Shown here: piece after piece, positions 1-11,473 of the stretch | Layout of the letters: each line of letters begins with the position of its first letter | Position numbering within the stretch: position 1 is the first letter of the stretch | Source of the DNA: Cololabis saira | Lineage: Eukaryota > Chordata > Actinopteri > Beloniformes > Belonidae | Assembly: GCF_033807715.1 (NCBI RefSeq) | Contig: NC_084587.1 | Location: 28,647,017-28,711,016, forward strand | Direction: 5' to 3' | Length of the DNA stretch: 64,000 nt | The notes under the pieces: model-generated | The model's input: only the letters and a program-made list of their open reading frames with translations | What the model was told of the DNA's origin: nothing | Databases searched by the model: none | Made by a program: the position numbers and the translations under genes

Positions 1-354
1 GCCCCTCCTGTGCTTCAAATGGAGCTCATTGACCTGCAGTGCAACTCTGAACTCAAAGCCAAGTTCAGGGAGGTGAGTGGAAGAGCAGACAAGCTTGGGC
101 AATTTTTGAGAGAATTGACTCCCAGCTTCCCTGAGCTTTCCAGAATGTTCAAGCGGACCATGTGCCTTTTTGGGAGCACGTACTTGTGTGAAAAGCTCTT
201 CTCCACCTTGAACTTCAATAAGTCCAAGTACAGGACCAGACTTACTGATGAGCATCTTCAAAGTCTACTGAGGGTCTCAATTGCTTCCTCCCTCAAGCCA
301 AATGTGGCTCGGCTATGCGAGAGGAAGCGCTGCCAGACATCTAGCCAAAAGTAG
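1..354 (+). pseudogene. hAT transposase C-terminal fragment (dimerisation domain)
   Basis: An open frame runs from the window edge to a TAG stop. It has the C-terminal dimerisation signature of hAT transposases: around residues 60-90 it reads CEKLFSTLN, then SKYRTRLTDEHLQSLLR, the conserved E-x-FS core followed by R-x-RL-x-DEHL. The wording resembles the GTF2IRD2/ZBED-like hAT lineage common in fish. Hydrophobic packing in this domain normally lets transposase subunits oligomerise. The catalytic DDE region lies upstream of the window or is lost, so intactness cannot be judged. A matching hAT terminus lies 500 bp downstream, which supports a transposon rather than a host gene. A domesticated GTF2IRD2-like host gene is the alternative. 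Confidence 0.8.
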
Positions 355-854
355 GCAAGAGAAGCCATGTTCAGAACAGTTCATGTTGAAAGTTTCATTA
401 ATGTTCATGTTAAAGGTTAAATAACTGTTAATACTGTTAATTTGAATCTGAAAAAAAATAATTTCTCTACCCACCAACTATATGTGGTTTCTTAAGTTTT
501 TCTTATTTGCTGTTTTATTATTATTTTATTTATTTATTACTGATTGATTGATTTATTTTCTTTATTCTTTATTTGTTTATTTATTTTTTCATCTTATTTT
601 GTGTAGAAAATTAAAAATTAAGATATTTGAGAACAGTGGAATGTTTTATCAGAGCTTTTCTTGTGGAAAACCGGAACCAAAGCACTGAAAAAGTGTAGGG
701 TATAGCAGAAGCAAAAGCATTGAAGACAGTTTTTTTTTTCTTTTTTTTTCTGTTTTTAATAAATGCGTTTTTTTTGTTGAAAACCTGATGCGGCCCAGCC
801 TCACCCAGACCCTAGCTCCAGTGGCCCCCAGGTAAATTGAGTTTGAGACCCCTG
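1..854 (+). mobile_element. hAT element, 3' part with terminal repeat
   Basis: After the transposase stop comes an AT-rich 3' untranslated stretch, then a GC-rich end finishing GTTTGAGACCCCTG at 854. Its reverse complement, CAGGGGTCTCAAAC, is a typical hAT terminal inverted repeat. hAT elements make 8-bp target duplications, so 855-862 (gtttagaa) would be the 3' copy. The 5' end is outside the window. Confidence 0.7.
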
Positions 855-862
855 GTTTAGAA

Positions 863-3845
863 GGAAACAAGAAAAGCTGAGTATGTACTATTTTAAGGTG
901 CCTCGCGTCACAGGATAATGCGAAGATTGGAAATGCAATAAAAGAATAGTAACTGTAAAAAGACTAAAGGCAAAAAGGAGTGTGACATTTTACAGTATTT
1001 TTGCACATCTGAAATACACATTTTACCATGTGCACAGCCTCATGAGCGCACATATTCCTTCAACATGCAGAGTCTGTGCAGAGATAAGAAAAGCAAACTA
1101 ATAAAATCCCTACCTCCACCCTTTCCTGTGTTTGGGAAACCCTTCATATGCAAACATGACACTTCTTTGAACTGAGAGATATACACTGAAGTCTGACTTG
1201 AGTTTGAAGAAAAGATGAGCCGAACAACATTTGATTTGATCAAGCTGTGAAGCGAAAATCTCACAAGCAGTTTTTTTTTTTCATCTAAGTTCTAACAAAG
1301 CCAAATGAGCAGCACACGCCTTGAAGCTCAGTCGTGACGATCTGCGAGCAGCAAAACACTTTGATTTCACTCAGTGAGAGAACATGCACATCTGCTAATG
1401 TTCTTTTCTAATTCAGACCTAAAACCTCAGCATGGTCTTTAAAATGGCATATGGACAAGCCCCGCGGCCTTGCTCAGAATCCCCCCAGTGGCATAATTTA
1501 GGTCTGCTGTTAGAGGGCATAAGGGACCAGCAGTGCACAACATGAGGAGTGGATGCCTGTTGCCTTCCAGCCTGTGGCAATACATTAAATATGTAGAGTC
1601 ATTTGGCCCTACATCATTCTAAAGTGCCAATACTGAAGCAGGCACAGGGAAGAGTCCAATAACTGTTTCCATTCACAGCAGCAGAGCGGCAGCTCCCTGT
1701 GCTGCAGCATAACTCGGACCTTACTGTGGCCACCGTTTTATTGCTAAAGTTAGAAGGGAAAGCCGATTCTTTTCTGGACTTTAAATTCAACTGCAAAAGA
1801 AAATGCTTCTCCTTAATGAATAATGCATGTGTAAGTGTTTCTCATCTTCATTATTCCCCATGCACGAATGATTGCAAAGGCATTCCCTGGTTAATTAGCA
1901 CATTCTCATCACAAGAAAAGCATGAAAACAATGGAAACTCTAGCATTTGATGTTTGGAAAGAAAAAGTAGCAGCAAATGCCCTTAATATTATGAAAGTGC
2001 ATTCTGAACACTGGAATTTTTACATTTTCTACTTTTTTTTTTTAAATGTTCCCCAAATTTGTAATTGCTATTTCTCCCCAAAAAAATGTGGTCATCCTGA
2101 GTCATTTGGGTGAAAAATGCCTTTCATTTAGGATTTGAGTTAAACAAATTACCCCTGCATGGTGGTTGGAGTGAGACAGTGCAGGAGAAGTTGAGAAAAC
2201 ACACGAGCATCTGGAGGTAAGGCGTCACATAGAATAAGCGAAAGAATTAATGAGGGAGAACAATTTGACTTGTACTCCCCAAACAACACTGGCAGTCAGT
2301 TTTTGTAAACCAGCTGGACCACAAATATTCTGATGCGAGAAAATCCGACAATTGTTTCAGCTGGTCAAACGCTATGGATTTTTTTATTAAGAAATACAAT
2401 ATGAAGATCTTTTGTGGCGACTGAATGACTTTAAAGTTTTTCATGTTGGTTTTGTTTCTCAGCCTCATGGGAGGGGATTTCAAAAGCTGCTGTTATACTT
2501 AAGCAGAAAGGCATGTGGATGAACCGTCATCACTGAAGAAGCGCAACATGCATTTTTTATTGAATTCCACACAGAAAGGAAATGAGCTTAAGGAAAACAA
2601 GAAAAAGGGCCTTTCAATATGCAGGATGGGGTGTGCAAACAAATGAGCGTACAAAAAGATAGCCAGTGCTGCCCTGAAGCACATGTGTGTAGTGTTGCCA
2701 CAACATTCCCACAATTATCTAATGACAAACCCTGCTGGAAGCGCCCCTCCATTTCACACAGTGTATCACACAGTCACTCTGGTGTTGACTCGGACTTGAC
2801 ACATATACACACCACACAAGGACATCCATCAGCCCGTAGTGATGACAATGAGTGAGAAGGCTGCAAGCAAGCTGCGTGATAGGTGGGGATGACAGATGGT
2901 TCCGTCATCGCGGCCGTCAGAACAACATCAAACTTCCTCTTTATCAAATCAACTGACCTCTCATATCTTCTTTATCATACTTGACTACACTTTCCACCCT
3001 TTCACTGACCATCACACTGTCCGATGAAAGGGATTTATTTGTCACTGACGAGAAAATTAGCTCTGCTTTTAGAGTAACGGGTGGATTCGTTCATACAAAA
3101 CAGACTTTCCTGCTGTCACCATCACATATGAGAAGTTAAAGAGGTTCTGGCCGTGTGAAGATATTGGATAAATTTAAGGAGTAAGGTGGAACTCGTATCA
3201 CCTTAAGAAAGCAAATTATGTTTTTATGAATTTGACGACAGCAATATATCTCATAAATGTTTTCTGTTGGTGAAAGATCTGGACTGCAGAAAGGCCAATT
3301 CAGCACTTGGACTCCTTAATGAAGGGTTTTCTAATTGATGTAGGATGCATTCTAACATTGTCTCATTGAAAGATTTAAGGCAAGAAACATTGTCTAGATG
3401 GGAGCATATATTGCTCTAAATATGTTGCTTTCATCATTGACTTTTCCTTTCCATATCTGAACGCTGTGCACTAACGCACTCTCGGTGAACGAGTGAACTG
3501 AGTGCTGATCTTCTTTAGTTGAGAGAACATGTCCACGGTTTCCAAAAACAACTTAAATTTTTAATTTTTCCCACCACAAGACAGTTTTCCACTTTGCCGT
3601 GGTTCATTTTCAATGAGCTTTGACCCAAAGATGGCAGTGTTTCAGGATGATGTCCACACATGGATTTTTCTTTGCATGAGAGCTTAAACCCACATTTTTT
3701 TGTGGACGGTACAGCAATTTCCCCTGGTTTCCTTCACAGAACCCCTGCCCTTTAATGCTGTGCCGCCTGAGGGCCTGACGATCACAGGCGTTCAATATTC
3801 AATAGATTTCTCCAGATTATTGAAAACATGTTATGTACTGTACAT
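863..3845. other. Unannotated AT-rich intergenic sequence
   Basis: I see no conserved coding signal, transposon terminus or RNA gene. Open frames here are short, lack recognisable domains and have no splice context. Only short homopolymer runs stand out. Confidence 0.6.
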
Positions 3846-3960
3846 CAGGGATTTTCCGCCACTGTGCCACGGCGCACCTGTGTGACGTAGGAGATTTTCA
3901 GGTGTGCTTTGGGAAATCATCCAAACTTAATTAGTCGAAAATACTATTTATATAATTAAT
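3846..3960 (+). mobile_element. hAT (Charlie-like) terminal fragment
   Basis: The stretch begins CAGGGATTTTCC and continues with a 'gtgcCacggcgcacctgtgtgacgt' type of composition and a 'gtgtgctttgggaaat' phrase, split here by my spelling. This resembles 5' ends of Charlie-like hAT repeats. No matching opposite terminus was found, so this is probably one truncated end. Family assignment is from memory of the repeat style only. Confidence 0.35.
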
Positions 3961-4403
3961 ACTTGAAAAGAAAAAATGTAGAAACTGAACTGGGCCCTGG
4001 AAAAAAATTCTAAACTAGAAAAGCTGAGTTTATACCGGGGCAAAGAGAAATCAAAAGTGGTGAGCACAACCATGAACGTTATCTTCCATTTGGATTGGAA
4101 CAGGGCTAGGGTTTACACTGTGTGAGTATAAACTGTTATAACTTATTCACACGTTCACATTCAATATTTTCAATATTTTTATATTCTATGTTGTATTGTG
4201 AAAAAGATATAGTATGGCAGGATGAAACTCGACTCCAGAGCTTGGTAAAACAGGACTTTATTCCGAGACAACGGAATCCAACTGACAAAAGAACTGACAG
4301 TTGATAACTAACAGCTGACAACAGAAACCGAACACGCGTTGCTAAGCAACCATAAAACACTTGTGACCACGCCCCCTTCCCTACAGTCCTGATGGGTGCG
4401 AGG

Positions 4404-5554
4404 TGGAGATGCACCGATCGATCGGCCCCTGATCGGGATCGGGCCGATAATGGCCCTATCGGTTTTTATCTGAAAATAATAGTTCAGAGCGGCCGATCTG
4501 AAGACGTTTACAACAACAAACCGCCGCCCGCGCGGGTGTTCCCGCATCTCAGACCGAGCGGTCCTGTGGAGGCTTCGGCCTCCTCCGTGCGGGAGTTTTA
4601 CAAAGTCTGAAAAGGACAACAAATTTGCAGTTTGCAAAGTGTGTCCAAAGGAGATACCATGAGGAGGAATGTTACAAAAGAATTTCAACACAATGAAGCT
4701 GATAAGACATTTGAAAGTTTTTCACACGGAGTATATTGAGTTTTCAAAGTTGGCTGCAGCAGAAAAAAGGTAGAGGAAAAAAGGAGCGCGCAATAACGGC
4801 ACTAACTCAGCTGTAACACCTGTAACAGAAACTTATAAACGACAGGAAGAAAAATAAAGAGCTACATCGTAAGGTAATGAATTCATATGCTTTGCTCATC
4901 AGCCGCTTTCAGTTGTAGAAGACATCGGGTTTAAACACGTTTGCAGCTTGGATCCTGGTGCGCGCTGCCGCGTTGTAAATATTTCACTGATGAAATCCTG
5001 TCAGAGTTTTACCAGACTATTTACAGTCCAAACCCTCACGCAGGACGACAGTCGTGTCAGTCGCTTCAGGAGTGACATGTGGAGTTCTAGTGTGAAGAGT
5101 TCTGCTTCACTCACAAGAGTTTCCTCACACGTGGCTGATGCTACCGCTAAAGCTTTCACAAAGCTTAATAATTCATAATTCATTTTTATTCTAAGATTTA
5201 ATTCCTCTTTCCACAGGAAAACTAAGGTTTATAGTTTACAACTTGTATCAACTTTTAGAGAGTGACATGTCTGCTGTTGTCTGTGTTGGTGCAAATGTTG
5301 TACATAATTATTACCAAAGGAAAGCTGAAGCTACTAAACTACACTTACTCTTTGTAAACCGAGTTTACACCTAATCTCCTAATTTTTATACCTAATAATA
5401 CAATGTCAGTGTTGTGTACATGAGACAACAATATTGACGAATTTATGGATTTCACCCTGTGATCGGTGATCGGCAAAATCGGGATCGGCCGATACTGGTT
5501 TTCGAGATCGGTGATCGGTGATCGGCCCTCAAAATCCTGATCGGTGCATCTCTA
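4404..5554 (+). mobile_element. hAT element with BED finger remnant, 8-bp TSD
   Basis: The termini are inverted copies: TGGAGATGCACCGATC at the left, and the right end read in reverse gives TAGAGATGCACCGATC. Both ends carry repeated 'gatcgg' motifs. Flanks are gtgcgagg (4396-4403) and gtgcaagg (5555-5562), an 8-bp target duplication with one mismatch, as expected for hAT. The interior has a BED-type zinc-finger relic but no long transposase frame, so it is non-autonomous. It interrupts a probable LTR. Confidence 0.8.
4560..4740 (+). pseudogene. BED-type zinc-finger remnant of the hAT transposase
   Basis: One frame reads KSEKDNKFAVCKVCPKEIP, a TGA stop (4660-4662), then NFNTMKLIRHLKVFHTEYIEF. 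This gives C-x2-C (codons near 4633 and 4642) followed by H-x4-H (4708 and 4720), the BED zinc-finger pattern that binds transposon ends in many hAT transposases. The stop and the absence of a downstream catalytic domain mark it as dead. It lies inside the hAT element at 4404-5554. Confidence 0.65.
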
Positions 5555-5984
5555 GTGCAAGGTCCATAATTGTCCGCCACAATAGGTTGAATAGATTTGC
5601 CATCATTACATTGTTTTTGTCTACATTTGTCTACATTTTACACAGCGTCCCAACCTATTTTTTTTAAGTGGTGGTAGTAAATGAAATGGATGGATTAAAT
5701 TCAAATAAAAATGCAACTATATGTGTTACATTTAAACTGCATGACAAAAGAAAAGGAAAGAGTTGAGAGCGAAAAAAATAATCGATGAGATTAAATGAAT
5801 ATGTAAAAATATGTAAAATAGCGGACAAGACAAAAAAGACATGTGAAATACATCTGATACATGGATTTGAAGAGACAGAGAAATTAAATGTTATGATTAA
5901 GATGGAAAAATTAGATGAAAGATAAGAATATGGAAAGAGAGGTAACAATAACTTTCAAAGTTATTAATTCATTTATTTTATATT

Positions 5985-6278
5985 TCATACTATGTCCACA
6001 CACAATGTGTCCAAAAAGAACTTGTGCCAACATTGTTCATCATCTGATTATCGTCACGCATCGGAGGCCAACCTATGTAAATCGCTCCCATCGTTACGAC
6101 AGGATCAGAATCTGAACGGCTCGTAGAAGCCACATGACACTGGATGGCTCATCCAGGCGGCTGTACAGACACTGCAGAATTTGGTTGCTTTCCTCCTTCT
6201 CTGAGTTGGCAGGTTGAGGGGAGACCACTTTATATATGTTAAAGCAAGAAAAAATGTGTTTTTCATAATAGGTCCCCT
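5985..6278 (-). mobile_element. TTAA-type DNA transposon terminus (5' ~300 bp)
   Basis: Read on the minus strand, the element starts at a TTAA (6279-6282) followed by AGGGGACCTATTATG, a terminus that recurs at 59619. It continues with an open stretch containing ILQCLYSRLDEP and VMWLLRAVQI (plus-strand 6110-6190). TTAA target sites are used by piggyBac and Kolobok families. Which one this is cannot be decided here. The opposite end was not found; sequence left of about 5985 looks unrelated. Confidence 0.5.
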
Positions 6279-6282
6279 TTAA

Positions 6283-6645
6283 GCCAAACAGTGGCAAGGA
6301 AAAACTCCCCTTTAGGAGGAAAGAAACCTTGAGCTGGACCTGGCTCATAAGGGGGGATCCTCCTGCCGGAGGCCAGCTGGGCAGAGCAGGAAAAGAGAAA
6401 ACGGACAGAGAGAATGAAGAACAGAGAAAGGAGAGACACAGACACAATGGCTAACTGGTGCACTACAGAGATAACTATATAAGACAGCAGACACTGAGGT
6501 GGTCAGAGGGGCGCAGGCCAGGATGTCAGCAAGCATATAGTAGACATCCACACAGACAGGTGGAAGCAAGCAGTGGGACGATCAGAGGGGAGGCTGCAGG
6601 TCAGCACACAGATCCCGAAGCTCCGGCCTGCAAACATGCATAAAA
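6283..6645. repeat. Teleost interspersed repeat fragment
   Basis: The block contains phrases such as 'agtggcaaggaaaaactccc', 'ccttgagctggacctggctc' and 'cgaagctccggcctgcaaac', which I recognise as parts of a high-copy fish repeat often found with L2-type LINE 3' regions. It directly abuts the TTAA at 6279. Open frames on either strand here have no recognised domain. Confidence 0.45.
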
Positions 6646-7106
6646 GAGCTAAAAAAGAAAGCTACATGACTGCTTTACTGTCTGTATGGAAACGAGCTGA
6701 TAAACCCGACAGAGAAACAAAGTTCTGAATCCAAGCCTGGTTAGTAATTGATTAAAGCTTGGATTTGATAAAAAAGAATTTTTGATGGCCTTGCAGTGAG
6801 GGAGATGATAGAGATCAATGCTCAGCCAAGCAAAATGATGCCACAGAACAGCTGCAGTGTGTGACAGACACACACTATCATGCTGCAGACGAGGGGCCGC
6901 TGCTAAGACACTCTGGCCAGCCCGATAAGATGTGACAAATGGGCCCCCACATGTCCACTGCATATGAAATCCAACAATAATGTTCTGCTTTCCTCAAGGT
7001 TTCTTTTAGACTCAAGGGCCCCTGCAGGTATTATCACTTCACTTTCCACTGAGTACACAAAAGATGCATTGACCGACATCACTCCATGTTTTAAACTATC
7101 CTTGCT

Positions 7107-7108
<2 letters not shown>

Positions 7109-7177
<69 letters not shown>
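7109..7177. repeat. (TC)n microsatellite
   Basis: An uninterrupted CT dinucleotide run of about 34 units. Confidence 0.97.
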
Positions 7178-7179
<2 letters not shown>

Positions 7180-7995
7180 AGAGAGACATCTCTCACAAAT
7201 GCAGAAACACAACAATGTGGGAATTTTTGAGAAAAGGTTAAATCTCATCTCATCGCACAGACAGAAAAATATTTAGAAGCAAGAGGCTATACAGGCTGGA
7301 GGCTGATAGTCACATCAAAGACTGATAACTCTCCCTCCATGAATGCGTGGGTGCAGCTGGTTCCTATGGCAATGCCAGTCCGGTCCAGCTCGACCCCTAT
7401 GTCACCTTTTTTCAGAATATCACCACTTCATTATTATAGACACATACACACAAAGAAAGACGGAACTGCCTTGATATTCACGAGACTTGTACAGTACATT
7501 ATTTGATTTGTAGGTCCTGGACCAGTGTACAATACATAACACGATTCATTTTAAAGCTGATGATTCCAGACTGGTAAACAGGGTAATGACACTCAGAAAT
7601 TGCTACCTAATTTTCTGCACTTGAACACATCAGTGCTGTGATAAGGCTGATAAGAAAAAGACTCTTCAATGATAATTAATGCAGGTATTAATCATCGGCA
7701 CATCAGGGCCATTGATAATTAGCAGTGATGCCACACTCTGTTTATCCCTCTAGGGAGCAGCTCTTCACAGTTTCCCTGCAGCTACATAACAGGGGCATCA
7801 TTTAAAAATGGAAGGGAGCCATATTCCTGCTCAAGGACACTTCGGCAGGCAGGATACTTATTGTCACTCTGTGTTTCAATTTACCTGGTAACGGATGATT
7901 TTTAAAGCAGAGCACTGTGATCCGCAGTCAGGGCATTGCCCTGTATTACACAATCAGAAGATACATGCTGATGAAAACCAGTTGCAAGAAAAATT
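7178..7995. other. No feature seen
   Basis: AT-rich unique-looking sequence without recognisable coding signal or repeat termini. Confidence 0.5.
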
Positions 7996-8449
7996 AAAGC
8001 TGCAAGCAGCGATGAACGGGCCCCCGCTCGTGCAATTTGCACCAATTATGGTCAAGGACTCAAAACCGAGTCAGATGACACCACCCACGAGTCTCTATGT
8101 TAAACCATTCAAAAGTTATGGAAGAAAATAGGATCTATCAAATATCGACCAATCAGAAGAAGGGACGGGGCTAATTCAGGCCAATGGAGGTCAATTACTC
8201 AATACCGAGTCCAATGACACCACCCACATGTCTTTATCACAACCCGTTCAAAAGTTAATGCCATTAATGCAAACCATTAAATATCAAATTTTTCGGCAGG
8301 CCTGGCTTGCGTGCAAAATTTGGTGACTTTTGGGGCACGTTTAGGGAAGCAAAAAGGCTCTCATTTCGTCGGAAAAATAAAAATAACGAGAAAGAAAAAA
8401 TTCCTACAGATACAATAGGGCCTTCGCACTGTCAGTGCTCGGGCCCTAA
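7996..8449 (+). mobile_element. Helitron-like interspersed repeat, copy 1 (internally deleted)
   Basis: It begins AAAGCTGCAAGCAGCGATG and ends with a GC-rich stem around 'ggccttcgcactg / cagtgctcgggcc' followed by CTAA. Two more copies lie at 30495-31333 and 52434-54420, both in the opposite orientation. A 3' hairpin followed by CTRR is a Helitron hallmark, but the 5' end does not start with TC, so the class is tentative. Internal sequence repeats the phrase 'gacaccacccac' twice as part of a ~139-bp internal repeat better seen in copy 3. Confidence 0.55.
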
Positions 8450-9159
8450 ATATAAGTGGTATGACTGAATGTGAGTTTAACAATTTGAAAATTTAAAGCA
8501 ATTGTCTTACCTTTTCCAGCAATGCAAATGCAGACTAATGTAAATAAGGATAACACAGACTTGTTTGTGTGGAAATTCTTCAAAGTCCTACACAGCAATG
8601 GAATGCAACTTCATTTCCAACAGTCTCCTTCTTTACATGGACAGTTCAGTCATAGCTCAGCTAGGGCTTTTTAACTCAACTCCTTTCTTCATCCCAAAAT
8701 ACATGCATGAAAAGGGAATCAATTTACTGACCAAAGTATGTCAGCCTCCGTTACACTAAGTGGCAATTTGCCTGCTTTCAGGTTGTTCGTATTGAGCTTT
8801 TCCAGCTAATCTATTATGCCACATATAAAAACAAGAGATAAGGCTTCGGTTTGGCCAAGGGGCAACTTCCAGTTTTCAAAGCAGCAGCCATTTGGATGAG
8901 GGGAAGGTTGATGTTCAAGAAATTGGGGGATTGGTTTCAAAAGTGAGTTCATCTTCAATGAGTTCAGATGTCCAACTTTGCAACAAAAAGGCATATATTT
9001 ACACCCAGGTTTAATTCAGTGAGAGCGACGTTGTGATTTGTGGTATTAATGACTGGACATGTTTAATACTTAACACTTGGTATGTTCAGTTAACGTCTGA
9101 GCTCTGAATTGATAAGTATACTTACTGTAATTTAAAAAAAAAAGACAATATGCAATTTT
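8450..9159. other. No feature seen
   Basis: AT-rich sequence with only short frames lacking any recognised domain. Confidence 0.5.
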
Positions 9160-10526
9160 AGATGCAGTTGCTGCTTTGAGAAAGAGCTTAACTCCCTGGT
9201 ATCATTCGCATATCAGCATGCTGAAACAAAAAGTGTGTAAAATGGAAAGGAAGTGGTACTCTTGTAAGTCCGTAGGCTCTTATCGTGCATGGAAAGATAG
9301 TCTAATAGTGTATAAAAAGCATTTCACAAAGCTAGAACAGCTTATTACTCATGGTTGATAGAGGATAATAAAACTAACCCACGTTTTCCTTTCAGTACTT
9401 TAGTCAGGCTGACAAAAAGTCACAACTCTGTTGAGCCGTGCATTCCTGCAGCTCTTAGTAGTGAAGACTTTATGAGCTTCTTTAACAGTAAAATCATCAG
9501 AATTGGAGAAGAAATCAACCAGGCCGACCCAGTAGTGGCTGTGGGCGTTTCTTCAGCTTTAGCGACTTCCGTAGGCTCTGATTTGACTCTAAACTGCTTA
9601 GACCCTGTAGACCTCCCTTAGCTGACCTCAGTTGTCAATAGAGCTAAATCATCCATGGCGTTTGTTAGACCCATTCCCGACTCGACTACTCAAAAGTGTT
9701 TTTCTCTTATTGGTACGACAACATTGGACCAGATCAACTTATTCATAAACGTAGGATATGTACCACAGGTACCACAAGTTGCAGTAATTAAACCTTTACT
9801 TAAAAAAACCTTCTCTTTTCCCAGACCTTTTTGCTAATTATAGACCAATTTCCAACCTTCCATTTGCACCTACAATTCTGGAAAAGGTAGTTGTAAACCA
9901 GTTATGTGACTGTTTGTATAGTAATGATCTGTTTGAAGTTTTTCAGTCAGGGTTCAGAATGCATCATTGCACAGAGACAGCACTGCTTCGAGTCACGAAC
10001 CTGACCTTCTTATGGCCTCAGATAAAAGACTAGTGTCCATACTGGTTCTACTGGACCTCTGTGCTGCTTTTGACACTGTAGATCACAGCATTTTACTGCA
10101 CAGGTTAGAGCATCTTGTTGGGATTAAAAGGACAACTCTAGTTTGGTGTAAATCATATCTATCTGACAGATTCCAGTTTCTTCAGAACAGTTGAGGGTCT
10201 GCTATGGTGTTCCGCAGGGTTTAGTTCTAAAGCCAATCTTGATCACTTTATACGTGCAGCCCTTGGGAATTATAATCCAGAATCGCGGCATACATGTATG
10301 TATACATGCTGTATTTGTCTATGAAGCCAGATGAAACAAATCTGTTTGCTAAACTTCAGGCATTTCTTAGGGACACAAAAAACAGCATTTTCCCATCTCT
10401 GTAATATCGCAAAGGAAAATCCTCTCTCCCAGAATGATACGGAAAGGTTTTTTCAAAAGTATGCAGATACAATTTGTCCAGCTAACTGATATGCAAATAG
10501 AATCACGTTATAAAATTAAAAAAATA
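9160..10526 (+). pseudogene. L2-clade LINE ORF2 fragment (pre-RT and reverse transcriptase)
   Basis: Several frames in order give the L2 polyprotein. They are a lysine/arginine-rich linker (KVCKMERKWYSCKS), the segment NPRFPFSTLVRLT, a pre-RT region (SSEDFMSFFNSKI), the start of RT (VAVIKPLLKK), then DLCAAFDTVDHSILLHRLEH, KSYLSDRFQF and YLSMKPDETNLF. The final part (NIAK...LSQNDTERFF) matches the thumb region. Stops (e.g. 9356) and frame changes break it. The catalytic ADD segment is deleted near 10290. It is 5'-truncated and dead. An RTE LINE has been inserted just after it. Confidence 0.85.
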
Positions 10527-10537
10527 ATATCAAAGAA

Positions 10538-11462
10538 CCAGACTCCTGGTTTGCATTGCCGGCAGTAGGTCAGACTTGTTCCCAGTGCATGTTGGACTCC
10601 GGCAGGGCTGCCCTTTGTCACCGGTCCTGTTCATAATTTTTATGGACAGGATTTCTAGGCGCAGCCAGGGGCCGGAGGGGATCCGGTTTGGGGACCTCAG
10701 GATTTCATCTCCGCTTTTTGCAGATGATGTTGTCCTGTTGGCTTCATCGGACCGGGACCTTTCAGCATGTGCTGGGGCGGTTTGAGGCCGAGTGCGACGC
10801 GGCAGGGATGAGAATCAGCACCTCCAAATCCGAGGCCATGGTTCTCCATCGGGAAAAGGTGGCATGCCTTCTCCGGGTGGGTGGAGAAGTCCTGCCTCAG
10901 GTGGAGGAGTTCAAGTATCTCTGGATCTTGTTCACGAGTGAGGGAACAATGGAGCGTGAGATTGACAGACGGATCGATGCAGCGTCCGCAGTTATGCGGT
11001 CGATGTACCGGACCGTCGTGGTGAAGAGGGAACTGAGTCGAAAGGCGAAGCTCTCTATTTACTGGTCAATCTACGCACCTACCCTCACCTATGGTCATGA
11101 ACTTTGGGTAGTGACCGAAAGGACAAGATCGCGGATACAAGCGGCCGAGATGAGTTTCCTCCGCAGGGTGGCTGGACGCTCCCTTAGAGATAGGGTGAGG
11201 AGTTCGGTCACCCGGGAGGAGCTCGGAGTCGAGCCGCTACTCCTTCACATTGAGAGGAGTCAGCTGAGGTGGCTTGGGCATCTGTACCAGATGCCTCCTG
11301 GACGCCTCCCTAGGGAGGTGTTCCAGGCATGTCCCACCGGGAGGAGACCCCGGGGAAGACCCAGGACACGCTGGAGAGACTATGTCTCTCGGCTGGCCTG
11401 GGAACGCCTCGGACTCCCCTCGGAAGAGCTGGAGGGTGTCTGGGGTGAAGGAAGTCTGAGTG
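10538..11462 (+). pseudogene. RTE-clade (Rex3-like) LINE, 5'-truncated, 11-bp TSD
   Basis: The insert encodes the end of a reverse transcriptase: GLRQGCPLSPVLFIIFMDRI, then FADDVVLLASSD (the catalytic F-A-D-D box). A frame change near 10780 leads to 'MRISTSKSEAMVL', 'LSRKAKLSIYWSIYAPTLTY' and the C-terminal 'QLRWLGHLYQMP...GRPRTRWRDYVSRL'. This C-terminus is typical of the RTE/Rex3 group of fish. Perfect 11-bp direct repeats ATATCAAAGAA flank it (10527-10537 and 11463-11473), so both ends are fixed. The C-terminal 264-codon frame is unusually open, implying a fairly young copy. Exact family naming is inference. Confidence 0.85.
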
Positions 11463-11473
11463 ATATCAAAGAA

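Larger units (their letters stand above)
4215..5581 (-). mobile_element. Probable solo LTR, split by a hAT insertion
   Basis: Read on the minus strand after removing the hAT at 4404-5554, about 208 bp remain. They start TGTGGCGGACAATTATGG (near 5581), contain an AATAAA polyadenylation signal (4257-4262 on the plus strand) and end in CA (4215). TG...CA ends with an internal AATAAA are typical of LTRs, probably Gypsy-like. No internal retroviral-type coding region adjoins it, so a solo LTR left by recombination is the simplest reading. I could not find a clean target duplication, so the exact ends are uncertain. Confidence 0.45.

Noticed and set aside
4308..4691. 127-codon minus-strand frame
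   Set aside because: It spans the junction of an LTR fragment and a hAT element and is antisense to the BED finger; no domain.
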